A stretch of 64,000 bases of DNA, taken from Lentisphaeraceae bacterium (GTDB lineage Bacteria > Verrucomicrobiota > Kiritimatiellia > RFP12 > DVOR01). The position numbers and the translations under genes were made by a program. Under the pieces are notes generated by a model, which was given only the letters and a program-made list of their open reading frames with translations, searched no databases and was not told the origin of the DNA. Within the stretch, counting starts at the first letter, position 1, and each line of letters opens with the position of its first letter. The stretch spans positions 1 to 64,000 of the forward strand of contig SFJE01000004.1 of the NCBI GenBank assembly GCA_004555175.1, in the 5' to 3' direction. This document shows, one piece after another, positions 1 to 10,972 of this stretch.

Positions 1-66
1 ATAAGGCCCCGTCTTATTGGCAACAAGGCGGGGCCTTATTCATTCAAGTCGCTCGGGAAGCGAGTT
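1..66. repeat. Two-hairpin intergenic repeat, copy A
   Basis: Bases 7-66 are identical over 60 bp to 49350-49409. Bases 1-11 pair perfectly with 29-39 (11-bp stem), and TCGCT/AGCGA forms a second small stem near 51-63. No reading frame is evident. It lies upstream of the alaS promoter. It could be the 3' terminator of a gene outside the window or a small mobile or structural repeat. Confidence 0.75.
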
Positions 67-154
67 AACCCAGCGCGGAAGTGTGATATGATGGCGGTGT
101 TTGAACGGTTGAAACTGTCTAACGTGAAAGGATAAGGGTGTCAACGGCTAATAT

Positions 155-183
155 TTGCCATTGGCGGTGCGGTGTGGTATACT
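155..183 (+). promoter_or_regulatory. Sigma-70 type promoter of alaS
   Basis: TTGCCA (155-160), a 17-bp spacer and TATACT (178-183) form a near-consensus promoter. Transcription would start near 190, giving a leader of about 27 nt that contains the AAGGAG ribosome-binding site at 203-208. Confidence 0.8.
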
Positions 184-216
184 TTCGGGACATTTTTCTT
201 TCAAGGAGTCATAGCG

Positions 217-2040
217 ATGGCTAAGTTGACGGCAGATGCGTTGCGCGAGATGTACCTTAAGTTCTTTGAATCGAAGGGGCACACGATTATTTCGGGGGCT
301 TCGGTGATTCCGGAGAATGATCCGACGGTGTTGTTCACGACGGCGGGAATGCACCCGTTGGTGCCGTATTTGCTGGGGGAGAAGCATCCGGCGGGGACGC
401 GCCTGACGGATGTGCAGAAATGCGTGCGCACGGGCGATATTGAGGCGGTGGGCGATAGCGCGCACCTGACCTTCTTCGAGATGCTGGGCAACTGGTCGCT
501 GGGCGATTACTTTAAGCAGGAGGCGATTGCTTGGAGCTTTGAGTTTCTGACCAAGCACCTGGGCTTCAAGCCCGAGCAGCTCTCCGTGACGGTCTTTGCA
601 GGTGAGGGCGAGATTCCGCGCGACGACGAGGCGATTGCCTACTGGAAGGCGCAGGGCATCCCCGAGGACCACATCTTCCCGAAGGGGCGCGAGGACAACT
701 GGTGGGGTCCGGCGGGCACCACCGGTCCGTGCGGGCCGGATACCGAGATGTTTATCGATACGGGCAAGCCGGCGTGCGGCCCGGATTGCGGCCCGGGCTG
801 CAGCTGCGGGAAGTATATCGAGATTTGGAACGACGTCTTTATGCAGTACAACAAGACGGCCGACGGGAAGTACGAGCCGCTCAAGCAGCATAACGTCGAC
901 ACCGGCATGGGCGTGGAGCGCACCATCTGTATGCTCAACGGCTACAAGACGGTCTACGAATCGGAGCTCTTCCTGCCGCTCTTGGAGAAGATTCGCGAGT
1001 TGACAACCAATGAACTGCCCGAGGAGAAGCGGACGCGCGCCGAGCGGATTATCGCCGACCACATGCGCACAGCCACGATTATCCTGGGCGACCCCAAGGG
1101 CGGGGTCAAGCCGGGCAATGTGGGCGCGAACTATGTGCTACGCCGCCTCATTCGCCGCGCGGTGCGCTACGGGATGGACCTGGGGTTGCCCGCAGGCTTC
1201 ACTGCCACGATGGCCGACATCGTCATTGGCACCTATCGCAACTTCTACCCCGAGCTGCTGGAGAAGCGCGAGCTTATCGTGGGCGAGTTGACCGCCGAGG
1301 AAAGCCGCTTTGCCAAGACCCTCACGCAGGGCCGCCACGAGTTCGAGAAGGTGGCCGAGGTGATGGCCCAGCACGCGCAGACGCAGATCTCCGGCAAGAC
1401 CGCCTTTAAGCTCTACGACACCTACGGCTTCCCGCTGGAGCTCACGCAGGAGCTGGCTGCCGAGCGCGGCATGACCGTCGATACCGAGGGCTTCGCCAAG
1501 GCCGAGGCCAAGCATAAGGAGGCCTCCAAGCAGGGCGAGGGCGTCTTCAAGGGCGGTCTGGCCGACCACTCCGAGCAGACCACGCGTCTGCATACGGCCA
1601 CGCACCTCCTGCACAAGGCGCTCAAGATTGTTCTGGGCGAGCATGTGAATCAGAAGGGCTCGAACATCACCGCCGAGCGGTTGCGCTTCGACTTCTCTCA
1701 CCCCGAGAAGATGACCAAGGAGCAGATCGAGCAGGTGGAGGATATGGTCAACGAGCAGATCGCGCGCAAGCTGCCGATTATCTGCGAGACGATGCCGATT
1801 GAGGAGGCGAAGGCCTCCGGCGCCACCGCCCTCTTCACCGCCAAGTATGGCGAGCAGGTGAAGGTCTACACGATGGGCGACTTCTCCAAGGAGGTCTGTG
1901 GCGGCCCGCACGCGCAGAATACCGCCGAGTTGGTGGCCTTCAAGATTCTTAAGGAAGAGAGCTCTTCGGCCGGCGTGCGCCGCATTAAGGCCATCATTGG
2001 CGAGCCTGCGGCCGAGAAGCGTAAAGCGGCCGGGAAGTAA
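217..2040 (+). CDS. alaS: Alanyl-tRNA synthetase, short form without C-Ala domain
   Basis: Charges tRNA-Ala with alanine in the cytoplasm and hydrolyses mischarged tRNA. The 607-aa product has the class II catalytic core in its first ~240 residues (TAGMHPLVPYL, the GNWSLGDYF region, DTGMGVERT), then the tRNA-recognition region. The editing domain has both zinc-site motifs, HTATH and CGGPH. It ends about 30 residues after that second motif, whereas most bacterial AlaRS proteins run to roughly 870 residues and end in the C-Ala domain. ATG 217 is chosen because AAGGAG (203-208) sits 8 nt upstream; an in-frame GTG at 172 lies within the promoter. The radical SAM gene follows after 19 nt. Confidence 0.95.
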   Translation: MAKLTADALREMYLKFFESKGHTIISGASVIPENDPTVLFTTAGMHPLVPYLLGEKHPAGTRLTDVQKCVRTGDIEAVGDSAHLTFFEMLGNWSLGDYFKQEAIAWSFEFLTKHLGFKPEQLSVTVFAGEGEIPRDDEAIAYWKAQGIPEDHIFPKGREDNWWGPAGTTGPCGPDTEMFIDTGKPACGPDCGPGCSCGKYIEIWNDVFMQYNKTADGKYEPLKQHNVDTGMGVERTICMLNGYKTVYESELFLPLLEKIRELTTNELPEEKRTRAERIIADHMRTATIILGDPKGGVKPGNVGANYVLRRLIRRAVRYGMDLGLPAGFTATMADIVIGTYRNFYPELLEKRELIVGELTAEESRFAKTLTQGRHEFEKVAEVMAQHAQTQISGKTAFKLYDTYGFPLELTQELAAERGMTVDTEGFAKAEAKHKEASKQGEGVFKGGLADHSEQTTRLHTATHLLHKALKIVLGEHVNQKGSNITAERLRFDFSHPEKMTKEQIEQVEDMVNEQIARKLPIICETMPIEEAKASGATALFTAKYGEQVKVYTMGDFSKEVCGGPHAQNTAELVAFKILKEESSSAGVRRIKAIIGEPAAEKRKAAGK

Positions 2041-2059
2041 GCGAGGCTGCGGCAACGGG

Positions 2060-2983
2060 ATGACCATCGGCCCCACGGCACTCGAAGCGTGTAAGCTCTG
2101 CCCGCGGCAGTGCGGTGTGAACCGCGCGGCGGGGGTGCAGGGCTACTGCGGGAGTGGCGCACAGCCGCGCGTCTTCCGGTGGGGGCCGCACTTTGGCGAG
2201 GAGCCACCGCTCTCGGGGACGAAGGGCAGCGGGACGATCTTCTTCTCGCACTGCACGCTCAAGTGCCTCTACTGCCAGAATGCGAAGTGGAGCAATGGCG
2301 GGCGCGGGGAGGACATCACGGTGGCCGAGCTGACCGCGCGCCTGCGGGCGTTGGCCGAGCAGGGATGCCACAACTGGAACCTCGTCTCCCCCACACCGTG
2401 GCTGCCGCAGATTGCCGAAGCGGTCAAACCGCTTTTGGAGGCTGACATTCGCTTGCCGTTTGTGTATAATACGGCGAGTTTTGAGAGGCCCGAGACGCTC
2501 TCGGCGTTTCGTGGGCTGATTGACATTGCGTTGGCCGACCTTCGCTACGCCTCGGATGCGAGCGCGTGGGAGGGCTCGGGGTGCAAAGGCTATGTGGCCA
2601 CCGCGCGCGCGGCGATTCAGTGGTTCTGGGAGAACCTTGGGCCGCTTGCGTGCGACGATGCGGGCATAGCGCGGCGCGGACTCATCGTGCGGCTTCTGGC
2701 TCTGCCCGGGCGCACTGAGGAAGTGGCCGAGAATCTGATTTGGCTGCGCAACACCTTGGGGCCGGAGGTGGCCGTAAGCGTGATGGCGCAGTATAATCCC
2801 GTTGGGCAGGCCCGGGTGACACCGGGTTGGAACCGCCGCCTCCGCCCGGAGGAATTCGCTCCCCTCGCCGATCTGGTCGGCGACCTCGGGTTCGAGAACG
2901 GCTGGGTTCAGCCCTGCGAAGATGAAACTGCCGAGCAGATGCTTGGCGAGGATATGACCGCCGGCTATGGCGAAGTTCGCTAA
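2060..2983 (+). CDS. PflX-like radical SAM protein
   Basis: A 307-aa member of the radical SAM superfamily, closest by eye to the PflX (COG1313) group related to pyruvate-formate-lyase activating enzymes. The 4Fe-4S motif CTLKCLYC is seen near residue 70, and an N-terminal CKLCPRQC pair is typical of this subgroup. The substrate is unknown. ATG 2060 lies 19 nt after alaS and has no strong ribosome-binding site; the frame is open further upstream into alaS, but only as an overlap. It is probably cotranscribed with alaS and possibly yebC, which starts 50 nt downstream. Confidence 0.82.
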   Translation: MTIGPTALEACKLCPRQCGVNRAAGVQGYCGSGAQPRVFRWGPHFGEEPPLSGTKGSGTIFFSHCTLKCLYCQNAKWSNGGRGEDITVAELTARLRALAEQGCHNWNLVSPTPWLPQIAEAVKPLLEADIRLPFVYNTASFERPETLSAFRGLIDIALADLRYASDASAWEGSGCKGYVATARAAIQWFWENLGPLACDDAGIARRGLIVRLLALPGRTEEVAENLIWLRNTLGPEVAVSVMAQYNPVGQARVTPGWNRRLRPEEFAPLADLVGDLGFENGWVQPCEDETAEQMLGEDMTAGYGEVR

Positions 2984-3033
2984 ACCGGCAAAACGAGTGC
3001 TTCACAAGACCCTTCAGAAAGGAAGAAGAGAAG

Positions 3034-3789
3034 ATGAGCGGACATAGTAAATGGGCAACCATCAAGCACGCCAAGGGCGCAGCTGACGCCAAGCGCGGTA
3101 AGATGTTCAGCCGCTTGGCCAAGGAAATCATGCTCGTGGCCAAGAGTAATGGCGACCCGAACACCAACCCCTCCCTGCGCAACCTGATTGCCAAGGCCAA
3201 GTCGATCAACATGCCGAAGGACAACATCGACCGCGCCATCAAGAAGGGCACGGGCGAACTTCAGGCGGACATCCTCGAAGAGATCACCTACGAAGGTTAT
3301 GTCGGCACCGTCGGTCTGGTGGTGCAGGTGCTCACCTCCAACAAGAACCGCGCTGCGGCCGAAATCCGCAACATCTTCAAGAAGAACAACTCCGAACTCG
3401 GTCAGTCCGGCTCGGTGATGCGTAACTTCGAGCGCAAGGGCCAGATCCTCCTGCCCAAGGGCGACCTCAACGAAGATGACGTGATGATGCTCGCGCTCGA
3501 CGCCGGCGCCGATGACGTCAATGCCGATGACGAAGGCTTTGAGATCCTCACCGCCCCCAGCGCTTTCGCCGATGTTTGCGACGCGCTCAACAAGGCCGGT
3601 ATCGAGACCACCGATGCCGAGGTCAAGCTCCTCCCGATGGCCACCACCCCGGTCTCCGACCTCTCCCAGGCCAAGGCCATCAACAAGTTCATCGCCGCCC
3701 TCGAGGATAACGAAGACGTCCAGAATGTCTACACCACGGCCGACTTCTCTGACGAGATTGAGGCCGCCCTCGCCGCCGAGGAAGAGTAA
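3034..3789 (+). CDS. yebC: YebC/PmpR family protein (TACO1-like)
   Basis: A 251-aa cytoplasmic protein with the hallmark N-terminus SGHSKWATIKHAKG and the three-domain YebC/TACO1 layout at full length. Members have been described as DNA-binding regulators and, more recently, as translation factors that help ribosomes through difficult motifs. The sequence does not decide between these roles. The ribosome-binding site is AAGGAAG about 10 nt before ATG 3034. A rho-independent terminator follows at 3812-3845, closing the plus-strand operon. Confidence 0.95.
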   Translation: MSGHSKWATIKHAKGAADAKRGKMFSRLAKEIMLVAKSNGDPNTNPSLRNLIAKAKSINMPKDNIDRAIKKGTGELQADILEEITYEGYVGTVGLVVQVLTSNKNRAAAEIRNIFKKNNSELGQSGSVMRNFERKGQILLPKGDLNEDDVMMLALDAGADDVNADDEGFEILTAPSAFADVCDALNKAGIETTDAEVKLLPMATTPVSDLSQAKAINKFIAALEDNEDVQNVYTTADFSDEIEAALAAEEE

Positions 3790-3811
3790 GCGCGCGTTGC
3801 GCCTCCTATAC

Positions 3812-3845
3812 AAAAGCGCCCCGCAAATCTGCGGGCGCTTTTTGT
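3812..3845 (+). terminator. Rho-independent terminator after yebC
   Basis: A stem AAAGCGCCCGCA / TGCGGGCGCTTT with a small loop and one unpaired base is followed by a T-run (3839-3843). Flanking A/T symmetry may let it also act on the minus strand. Confidence 0.88.
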
Positions 3846-3849
3846 ATGG

Positions 3850-3910
3850 GGAGATGACGGATGACGGATGAGAGATGGCAGCGGAGAGGGGCTGGCGGCC
3901 GTCTGTTATC
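3850..3910. repeat. Heptad-repeat hairpin element R1
   Basis: The plus strand carries GATGACG-type heptads (3852-3877), a GC-rich loop, then a CTGTTAT-type arm (3902-3912) roughly complementary to the first. The arm overlaps the last codons and stop (3906-3908) of the minus-strand membrane protein. It belongs to the same family as the elements at 18897, 26184, 34148, 35768, 38192, 46013 and 53325. Confidence 0.7.
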
Positions 3911-5684
3911 TGTTGTCGCGCGGCGCTTCCAGCCACCGCCTGCGGAAGTTGCGCAGGGTCAGGCGGGCCAAGCGCCAAAGTGCGCTTGGTGTCAGCGGCT
4001 TATCGCGCGGGATCACTTTCTGCCCGATGGGTGCGCCTTTGCGAACGAGGTAGTGGAGGTGCGAGGGATGGTCGTAGTGGCGGAGAGCATCAATCGGCGT
4101 TAGGGTGTCGGTGAGGGTGATAGGCAGGTGGTGGCGGTTGGCGAGAAGTTCGTTGAGGGCATAGAAGCCGGCACGTTCGGGATAGCGAATGGGATAGAAG
4201 CGCAGCGAGGAGTCTTTCGACAAGAAGAATGCGAAGCTGGAGACAACCGCGACATCGCCGGGGCGGCACTCCTCGGGGAAGTAGGCGATGGTCTGCGCGT
4301 TGGCTGCGGCGAGCCAGGTCCGCAGGGCGTTTGGTTCGCGCCCAGCTTGGGGTTGACTATCGGTGAGAAGGGTGGAGAAGATGGCGAGGAGGAGGGTCGC
4401 TAGGAGGCCTTTGCGAAGGGGCAGAGGCGGCAGACGTGGCAGCTGGGTGAGCAGTAAGAGGGCGATGAGCGGCAGCGAGGCGGCGTAGCGGCGATAGGTG
4501 TAAAGCCAAGGGGGGAGGCACACTGCGGTAAGTAGCAATAAGAGGGCCAAGGCAAGTGGCGCTCGCGACTGGCGGAACTTGCACGCGAAGAGGCCGAGAA
4601 TGCCGACGAGCGCAAGCCAACTCCAGTTGAAGCAACAGAAGGTGGCGAAGCCTGGGAGGCCATCTTTCACGGCTTGCAATTGGAGGTCTGCGGTAATGTC
4701 CCAGCCCTGGAAGGCGGGGAGGAAGGAGTGTGCCGGGAAGAGTGGGCTGCCGTAGAGCACCCAGTTTGTGGCGTAGGGATGGAACCAGCAGAGACCGATT
4801 GCCACGGCGGAGAGGACACACAGGCGCAGACGGTCGGGCAGGGCGGCGCGGTGGCTGGGCAGGAGCGCTTGCGCAATTAGGAGCAGGAATCCCAGGGCAA
4901 TGGGGATGAGCGCACTCTGCTTGAGGCCGGCCAAGCAGAGTGCCAAGCCGCCATAGAGCCAGTGGAGCCAGCGTGTGCGTTCGCCACAGAGTAGCCGCCA
5001 GAGGACCATCAACCAGGCGAGCGTGATGAGATAGAGCAGGTTGTCCAGTGGGAAGTGGGCGGGCGGGAGCCTATAGTTGAGCATCAGGGCGAGCACGGTT
5101 AGGCCAGCGCAACGCCACATTCCGCGCCTCCCCTCGCCCAGGGGTGCACATCGGCGCAGGGTGGCCCAGACCCAGATGGCGACGGCCGGCAAGATGAGCA
5201 GGACGGCCCAGTCAAAGCCGGTGAACACGCCGGTGGCCAGGTCGGTGGCGGCGCTCCACTGCGCGCCCAGGAGTGGAAAGCAGAGGGTGTGAAAGGGGCG
5301 GAAGGTGCCGCTGGGCGTGATAGCCAGGGCATCGACAGCCTCGCGCGCACTTTGCAGGACCGGGTTCCAGCCGGCCTCCAAGAGGAGAACCTGCGGGTAG
5401 TGATAGTTGATGTAGTCGTTGGATTGGCCGAGGTAGAAGAAGGTGGAGAGCGGCAAGGTTAGGGCGGCGTAGAGGGCGCAGAGGAGGAGCGCGCGCCAGC
5501 GGCCTAGGCGCCAGGCCGCCCAGGCCGCCACGCCACCGCCCAGAACCCAGGCCGGGAGGAGCCAGTTCTGCCCCACGAGGTAGCCGAGCGAGGGGAGGCA
5601 ACCGGTTATCGCTGGCCACAGCGCCAGCGCAGCCAACCCCTTGAGGGCGGCGCGCCAGGAGTGCAATTCAAATGTCTTTAACAT
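3906..5684 (-). CDS. Polytopic membrane protein, possibly GT-C fold
   Basis: A 592-aa hydrophobic protein with about 12 predicted membrane segments from residue ~15 to ~420 and a soluble C-terminal tail of about 130 residues. The length, helix-rich layout and early YINYHYPQVLLL loop resemble dolichol-phosphate-mannose-type (GT-C) glycosyltransferases, but no catalytic motif is certain. It starts 5 nt after the pilC stop, so it is last in the pilus operon and may modify pilin or envelope glycans; this is inference. Its final codons (DNR, stop) lie within repeat R1, so the C-terminus is repeat-derived. Confidence 0.72.
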   Translation of the reverse strand: MLKTFELHSWRAALKGLAALALWPAITGCLPSLGYLVGQNWLLPAWVLGGGVAAWAAWRLGRWRALLLCALYAALTLPLSTFFYLGQSNDYINYHYPQVLLLEAGWNPVLQSAREAVDALAITPSGTFRPFHTLCFPLLGAQWSAATDLATGVFTGFDWAVLLILPAVAIWVWATLRRCAPLGEGRRGMWRCAGLTVLALMLNYRLPPAHFPLDNLLYLITLAWLMVLWRLLCGERTRWLHWLYGGLALCLAGLKQSALIPIALGFLLLIAQALLPSHRAALPDRLRLCVLSAVAIGLCWFHPYATNWVLYGSPLFPAHSFLPAFQGWDITADLQLQAVKDGLPGFATFCCFNWSWLALVGILGLFACKFRQSRAPLALALLLLLTAVCLPPWLYTYRRYAASLPLIALLLLTQLPRLPPLPLRKGLLATLLLAIFSTLLTDSQPQAGREPNALRTWLAAANAQTIAYFPEECRPGDVAVVSSFAFFLSKDSSLRFYPIRYPERAGFYALNELLANRHHLPITLTDTLTPIDALRHYDHPSHLHYLVRKGAPIGQKVIPRDKPLTPSALWRLARLTLRNFRRRWLEAPRDNR

Positions 5685-5689
5685 AATGC

Positions 5690-6775
5690 TTAACCGCCAA
5701 CGACGGTGCCGAGCTTGAAGATGGGCATGAACATACCGATGACGATGGTACCGATGACCGCGCCGAGGAAGACCATGAGGAAGGGCTCGAGGAGGGAGGT
5801 GAGGGTGGCGAGGAGGGTCTCGACCTCTTCGTCGTAGGAGTCGGCGATGTTCGAGAGCATCTCGTCAATGCGGCCGCTCTTCTCGCCGGCGGCAATCATG
5901 CGGAGCATCAGGATGGGCATAAAGGGCTTGCCTTCCATCGAGGCGGCGAGGGTGTTGCCCTGCTCGACCTCGCCCTTAGCCTTCATAATGGAGGTTTCGA
6001 GGACGACATTGCCGAGCGATCGCGAGACGATTTCCATCGCCTCGACAATCGGCACGCCGCTGTTGAGCATTTGGGCGAAGAGGCGGCAGAAGCGGCCGAT
6101 GCCGACCTTGAGGTTGAGCACGCCGAAGACGGGCATCTTGAGGCGGAAGCGGTCGAAGGCGAAGTGGCCGGCTGGGGTGGTCTTCCACTTCTTGAAGAGG
6201 AAGAAGCCGACCACGGCGCCGATGATCAGGTAGTACCAATAGGCGCGGATGAAGTCGCTCATGTCCATCAGTGCCTGCGTAAGGCCGGGGAGCTCGGCCC
6301 CGAAGTCGCCGAACATATCCACAAAGGTGGGCAGCACGAAGGTGATTAGCGCGCCGGCAATAATCAGGGCCATGCAGAGGACGACCGTGGGGTAGGTGAG
6401 GGCCGACTTCACCTTCCGTGCCAGGCGGGCCGAGGATTGGAGGATCTCGGCCAGACGCGCCAGCACGTCCGCGAACTGACCGCTTCGCTCGCCGGCGGCG
6501 ACCATATTGATGTACATATCGTCAAAGACGACCGGGAAGTCCGCCAGCGCCACGGAGAAGGGCTCGCCACTCTCCAAGCGCTCGCGCAACTGCTTGAGCA
6601 CGGCCTTGAAGTTAGGGCTTTCGCACTGCTCCTCGAGGGTGGAGAGGGAGGCGAGGACGGACATGCCGGCGCGGAGCATACCGGCAATCTGCCGCGTGAA
6701 GGGCACCAGGTCCTTCTTCCGGATGGCGCTGGCGCCGGCGACTTTGCCCTTGGGCTTGCTGTTGAGTTTGGCCAT
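5690..6775 (-). CDS. pilC: Type IV pilus inner-membrane platform protein PilC/GspF
   Basis: A 361-aa inner-membrane platform of the pilus or type II secretion machine, which connects the assembly ATPase to the growing pseudopilus. Two homologous cytoplasmic helical domains are visible (~22-145 and ~225-350). Each carries the family signature MVAAGERSG (first copy) or MIAAGEKSG (second copy) and is followed by membrane helices. Length is normal. It starts 24 nt after pilB and runs 5 nt into the following membrane protein, indicating cotranscription. Confidence 0.95.
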   Translation of the reverse strand: MAKLNSKPKGKVAGASAIRKKDLVPFTRQIAGMLRAGMSVLASLSTLEEQCESPNFKAVLKQLRERLESGEPFSVALADFPVVFDDMYINMVAAGERSGQFADVLARLAEILQSSARLARKVKSALTYPTVVLCMALIIAGALITFVLPTFVDMFGDFGAELPGLTQALMDMSDFIRAYWYYLIIGAVVGFFLFKKWKTTPAGHFAFDRFRLKMPVFGVLNLKVGIGRFCRLFAQMLNSGVPIVEAMEIVSRSLGNVVLETSIMKAKGEVEQGNTLAASMEGKPFMPILMLRMIAAGEKSGRIDEMLSNIADSYDEEVETLLATLTSLLEPFLMVFLGAVIGTIVIGMFMPIFKLGTVVGG

Positions 6776-6799
6776 AATCGTTCTCCTGTGTGCGAGGGG

Positions 6800-8547
<1,748 letters not shown>

Positions 8548-8548
<1 letters not shown>

Positions 8549-9036
8549 TACTCTCTCGCTCCTTTCTTCAGGTGCTTCCAGATGGCCCAGGCGAGCAATA
8601 GCGCCACGGTCAGCCCTAATGCGCCCCAACGCCGCGCCGCCGGCGGCTCCGCCGGACCTCCACGCTCGGTGGCCTCCAACTGCGCATCACTCATCGCGGC
8701 AATCTGTGCATAGGTGGCCTCGTCCTTCATCGGGGCCTTCATCCAAGCATTGACCTGCGCCGGCGTCAACTGCAACAACTTCGCCGCCCACGCATCCGCC
8801 TCGGCAATTTCTACCGCCTTGGCGACTCGGCGCTCGGCGGTGGCTCTGCGATGTTCGCCGAGCTTGCGCATCGAGGTTTCATAAGTGTACTTGGCGTGGG
8901 CTTGGCTGAGGAGCTCTTCGGGCGTGGGCGGACGTTGAGGCTTGTTGAGTTTGCCAATGGCAATCTCCTCTTCAGCCCGAAGGATGAGGGCGAGCGGTAA
9001 GAGCGCAAGGAGCAGGTTGGCACGGAGGGTATTCAT
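8548..9036 (-). CDS. Small signal-peptide and C-terminal TM protein
   Basis: A 162-aa protein of unknown function. A signal peptide (residues ~1-21, LLLALLPLALILRA) precedes an Ala/Arg/Glu-rich helical region and a single C-terminal membrane helix (~138-153, WGALGLTVALLLAWAIW) followed by a basic tail. The predicted topology is periplasmic with a membrane anchor. It lies between the PilX-like gene (6 nt) and pilB (1-nt overlap), so it is probably an accessory of the pilus assembly complex. Confidence 0.75.
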
Positions 9037-9042
9037 AGGTAA

Positions 9043-10944
9043 TCAGTCTTCTTGGTTGGGGGCCACTTCGTGCCAAGCGATGAGGCGCGGGCGGTCGATG
9101 GTCATCGGCAGGTAGATGGGGTTCTTGGCATTTTCAAGGCTTTCAGAGCCCAGGCGAATGTCCCAGTTGAAGTTGAAGCCAGTCCAGGTGGAACTGATTT
9201 GGTTGCGCGTGACATAGGCACCATTGATGGTGAGTCCATTACCTGTTTTCATTTGGTCGACGAGGTAACCTGACCCGCCGATGAAGGCGTGGTTGGTGAA
9301 GAGTACGCCGTCGATATGATCGATACGGTCGTTGGCGTAGTAGATATACTTGGACTCAACGCTCGGCTCATAGAACTTGCGGTCTGCCGCGACAATGGTG
9401 CGGTTGCCGTCGGCATCGACATCAATCTGCTCAATGCGCTTTTTCTGCCCGTTGTTTTCCACGCGGAAGTAGTCGCTATTAAAGTTCCCGCCGCCGGGAT
9501 AACCATTCATTGAGTCGGAGACATCCACCGGATATTCGGTGTAACCCTGTGCCTGTAAGAAGGCCTCAAGCATTACCGGGTTGCAGAAATCGGAGTTGGT
9601 ATTATTCACCGGCCCGGCGGTGATGAGGCCTTTGGCGCAGAAGCCAACGAGGTCGGCCTTGTCGCGATTATTAGCCGCGGTGGCGTTGGGGTCGTTCTTT
9701 GAGTTCGACCAATCGGGGCGATTGACATAGGTGACATTGTCAATGAAGTGGATGTTGCGCCCGGCGTAAATGCACCCTTGGCCTTTGATGTAGCCGCCGA
9801 TAACCACATCACCTTCGATGACCACTGGACCATTGATGACGATGGGATTCTTCTTGGTGCCATACATCACCACACAGCCGGCATCTTGCGCATTGGAAAT
9901 CCCAGAGGGGCCGGGATTGTCCTTGGAATAAACAGCGGAAATCGTTTGACGACTTGGATTGAGGGAGTAGTGTCCTGCGCCATCAACATAAAGCGGGTTG
10001 TAGGTGAGCGTGCCGTTTCCCTCGCGGGCGAGAGAACGGTAGGTTTCTAAGTCGCCAATATAGGGGAGTTCAAAGACGGCGGCGTGCTCGTTTCGGGTCA
10101 CATCGGTGGTTTCAGGGCCAGCGGCGTAGCCCATTGGCCAGGGGGTTGTGTCGTCAGCCGGAGAGGTTGGGCGGCAAGTGGGCGTCTCGGACTGGCGTGC
10201 ACGGTAGGCGGCCAAGGATTCGGATGTAGGCCACGGGGACGCCCAATAAGGGGTAATTGAGCCATCGCCACAGGCGGGCACATCTTGGTTACAGGCTGCT
10301 GTTACCGTGCCATTGATAATGCAGGCCATAAATGGGGCCCATCCAACATTGTTTCCCAGCGAGCAATCGCCATTGAAGTAGGCATTGCCGTTGAGCACGC
10401 CACTATAGAGCTGGCCGCCGTTGTTCACGAAGTAGGCGTAGTCAAAGACCTTGGATTGCTCCACGGACATGCGGAAGGTCTCTTCAATGGCCTTGGTGAC
10501 CAACTTCCCCAGGGGCGAGCGCTTGGAGGCGGTGGTTCGAATGGTCATTGCAATGGTGCGTGCGGTGGTGTTAACACTATCAACCTGCGCTTCGTAGGAG
10601 ATGGCGCACCCGGCATTCGGGTCTAGTGTTCGATTGATTTCAATGAGGCTCCGGGCGTTGCTCTCCAGCCAGGTGAGGAGGACCATTGGCGTCTTGCTTC
10701 GGTCGGTGACATAGTAGTTCCGGAAGCCCTCATAGATGGCGAGTTTGGCGTCTTCGAGGGCGGTTTGGGCGGCGAGGCGGCACTGGGTGGCGGTGATGCT
10801 TTCGGCGGTGAGGCGGGTGCCAAAGTCAACGTAGCTGGCGAGAGTGCCGACGAGCAGGGAGATAATGAGCAGGAAGAGGAGGGCGGTGGGGAAGACGAAG
10901 CCAGCGCGGCGGTTGGCGCGGGGGCGTGGAAGCGTTGGGTTCAT
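9043..10944 (-). CDS. Large PilX-like pilus assembly protein
   Basis: A 633-aa protein with a basic N-terminus (RPRANRRAGFVF) and one membrane helix (PTALLFLLIISLLVGTLASY), as in PilX/GspK-type minor components, followed by a long extracytoplasmic region. The middle (~380-460, NPIVINGPVVIEGDVVIGG) has the short beta-repeat look of a right-handed helix or bactofilin-like fold. It is about three times longer than a classical PilX. ATG 10944 follows GGAG with 6-nt spacing; an ATG four codons upstream is possible. Likely a tip-associated or priming component of the pilus. Confidence 0.78.
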   Translation of the reverse strand: MNPTLPRPRANRRAGFVFPTALLFLLIISLLVGTLASYVDFGTRLTAESITATQCRLAAQTALEDAKLAIYEGFRNYYVTDRSKTPMVLLTWLESNARSLIEINRTLDPNAGCAISYEAQVDSVNTTARTIAMTIRTTASKRSPLGKLVTKAIEETFRMSVEQSKVFDYAYFVNNGGQLYSGVLNGNAYFNGDCSLGNNVGWAPFMACIINGTVTAACNQDVPACGDGSITPYWASPWPTSESLAAYRARQSETPTCRPTSPADDTTPWPMGYAAGPETTDVTRNEHAAVFELPYIGDLETYRSLAREGNGTLTYNPLYVDGAGHYSLNPSRQTISAVYSKDNPGPSGISNAQDAGCVVMYGTKKNPIVINGPVVIEGDVVIGGYIKGQGCIYAGRNIHFIDNVTYVNRPDWSNSKNDPNATAANNRDKADLVGFCAKGLITAGPVNNTNSDFCNPVMLEAFLQAQGYTEYPVDVSDSMNGYPGGGNFNSDYFRVENNGQKKRIEQIDVDADGNRTIVAADRKFYEPSVESKYIYYANDRIDHIDGVLFTNHAFIGGSGYLVDQMKTGNGLTINGAYVTRNQISSTWTGFNFNWDIRLGSESLENAKNPIYLPMTIDRPRLIAWHEVAPNQED

Positions 10945-10972
10945 AGCGTTCTCCATCTTAGGGGGTGGGGAA

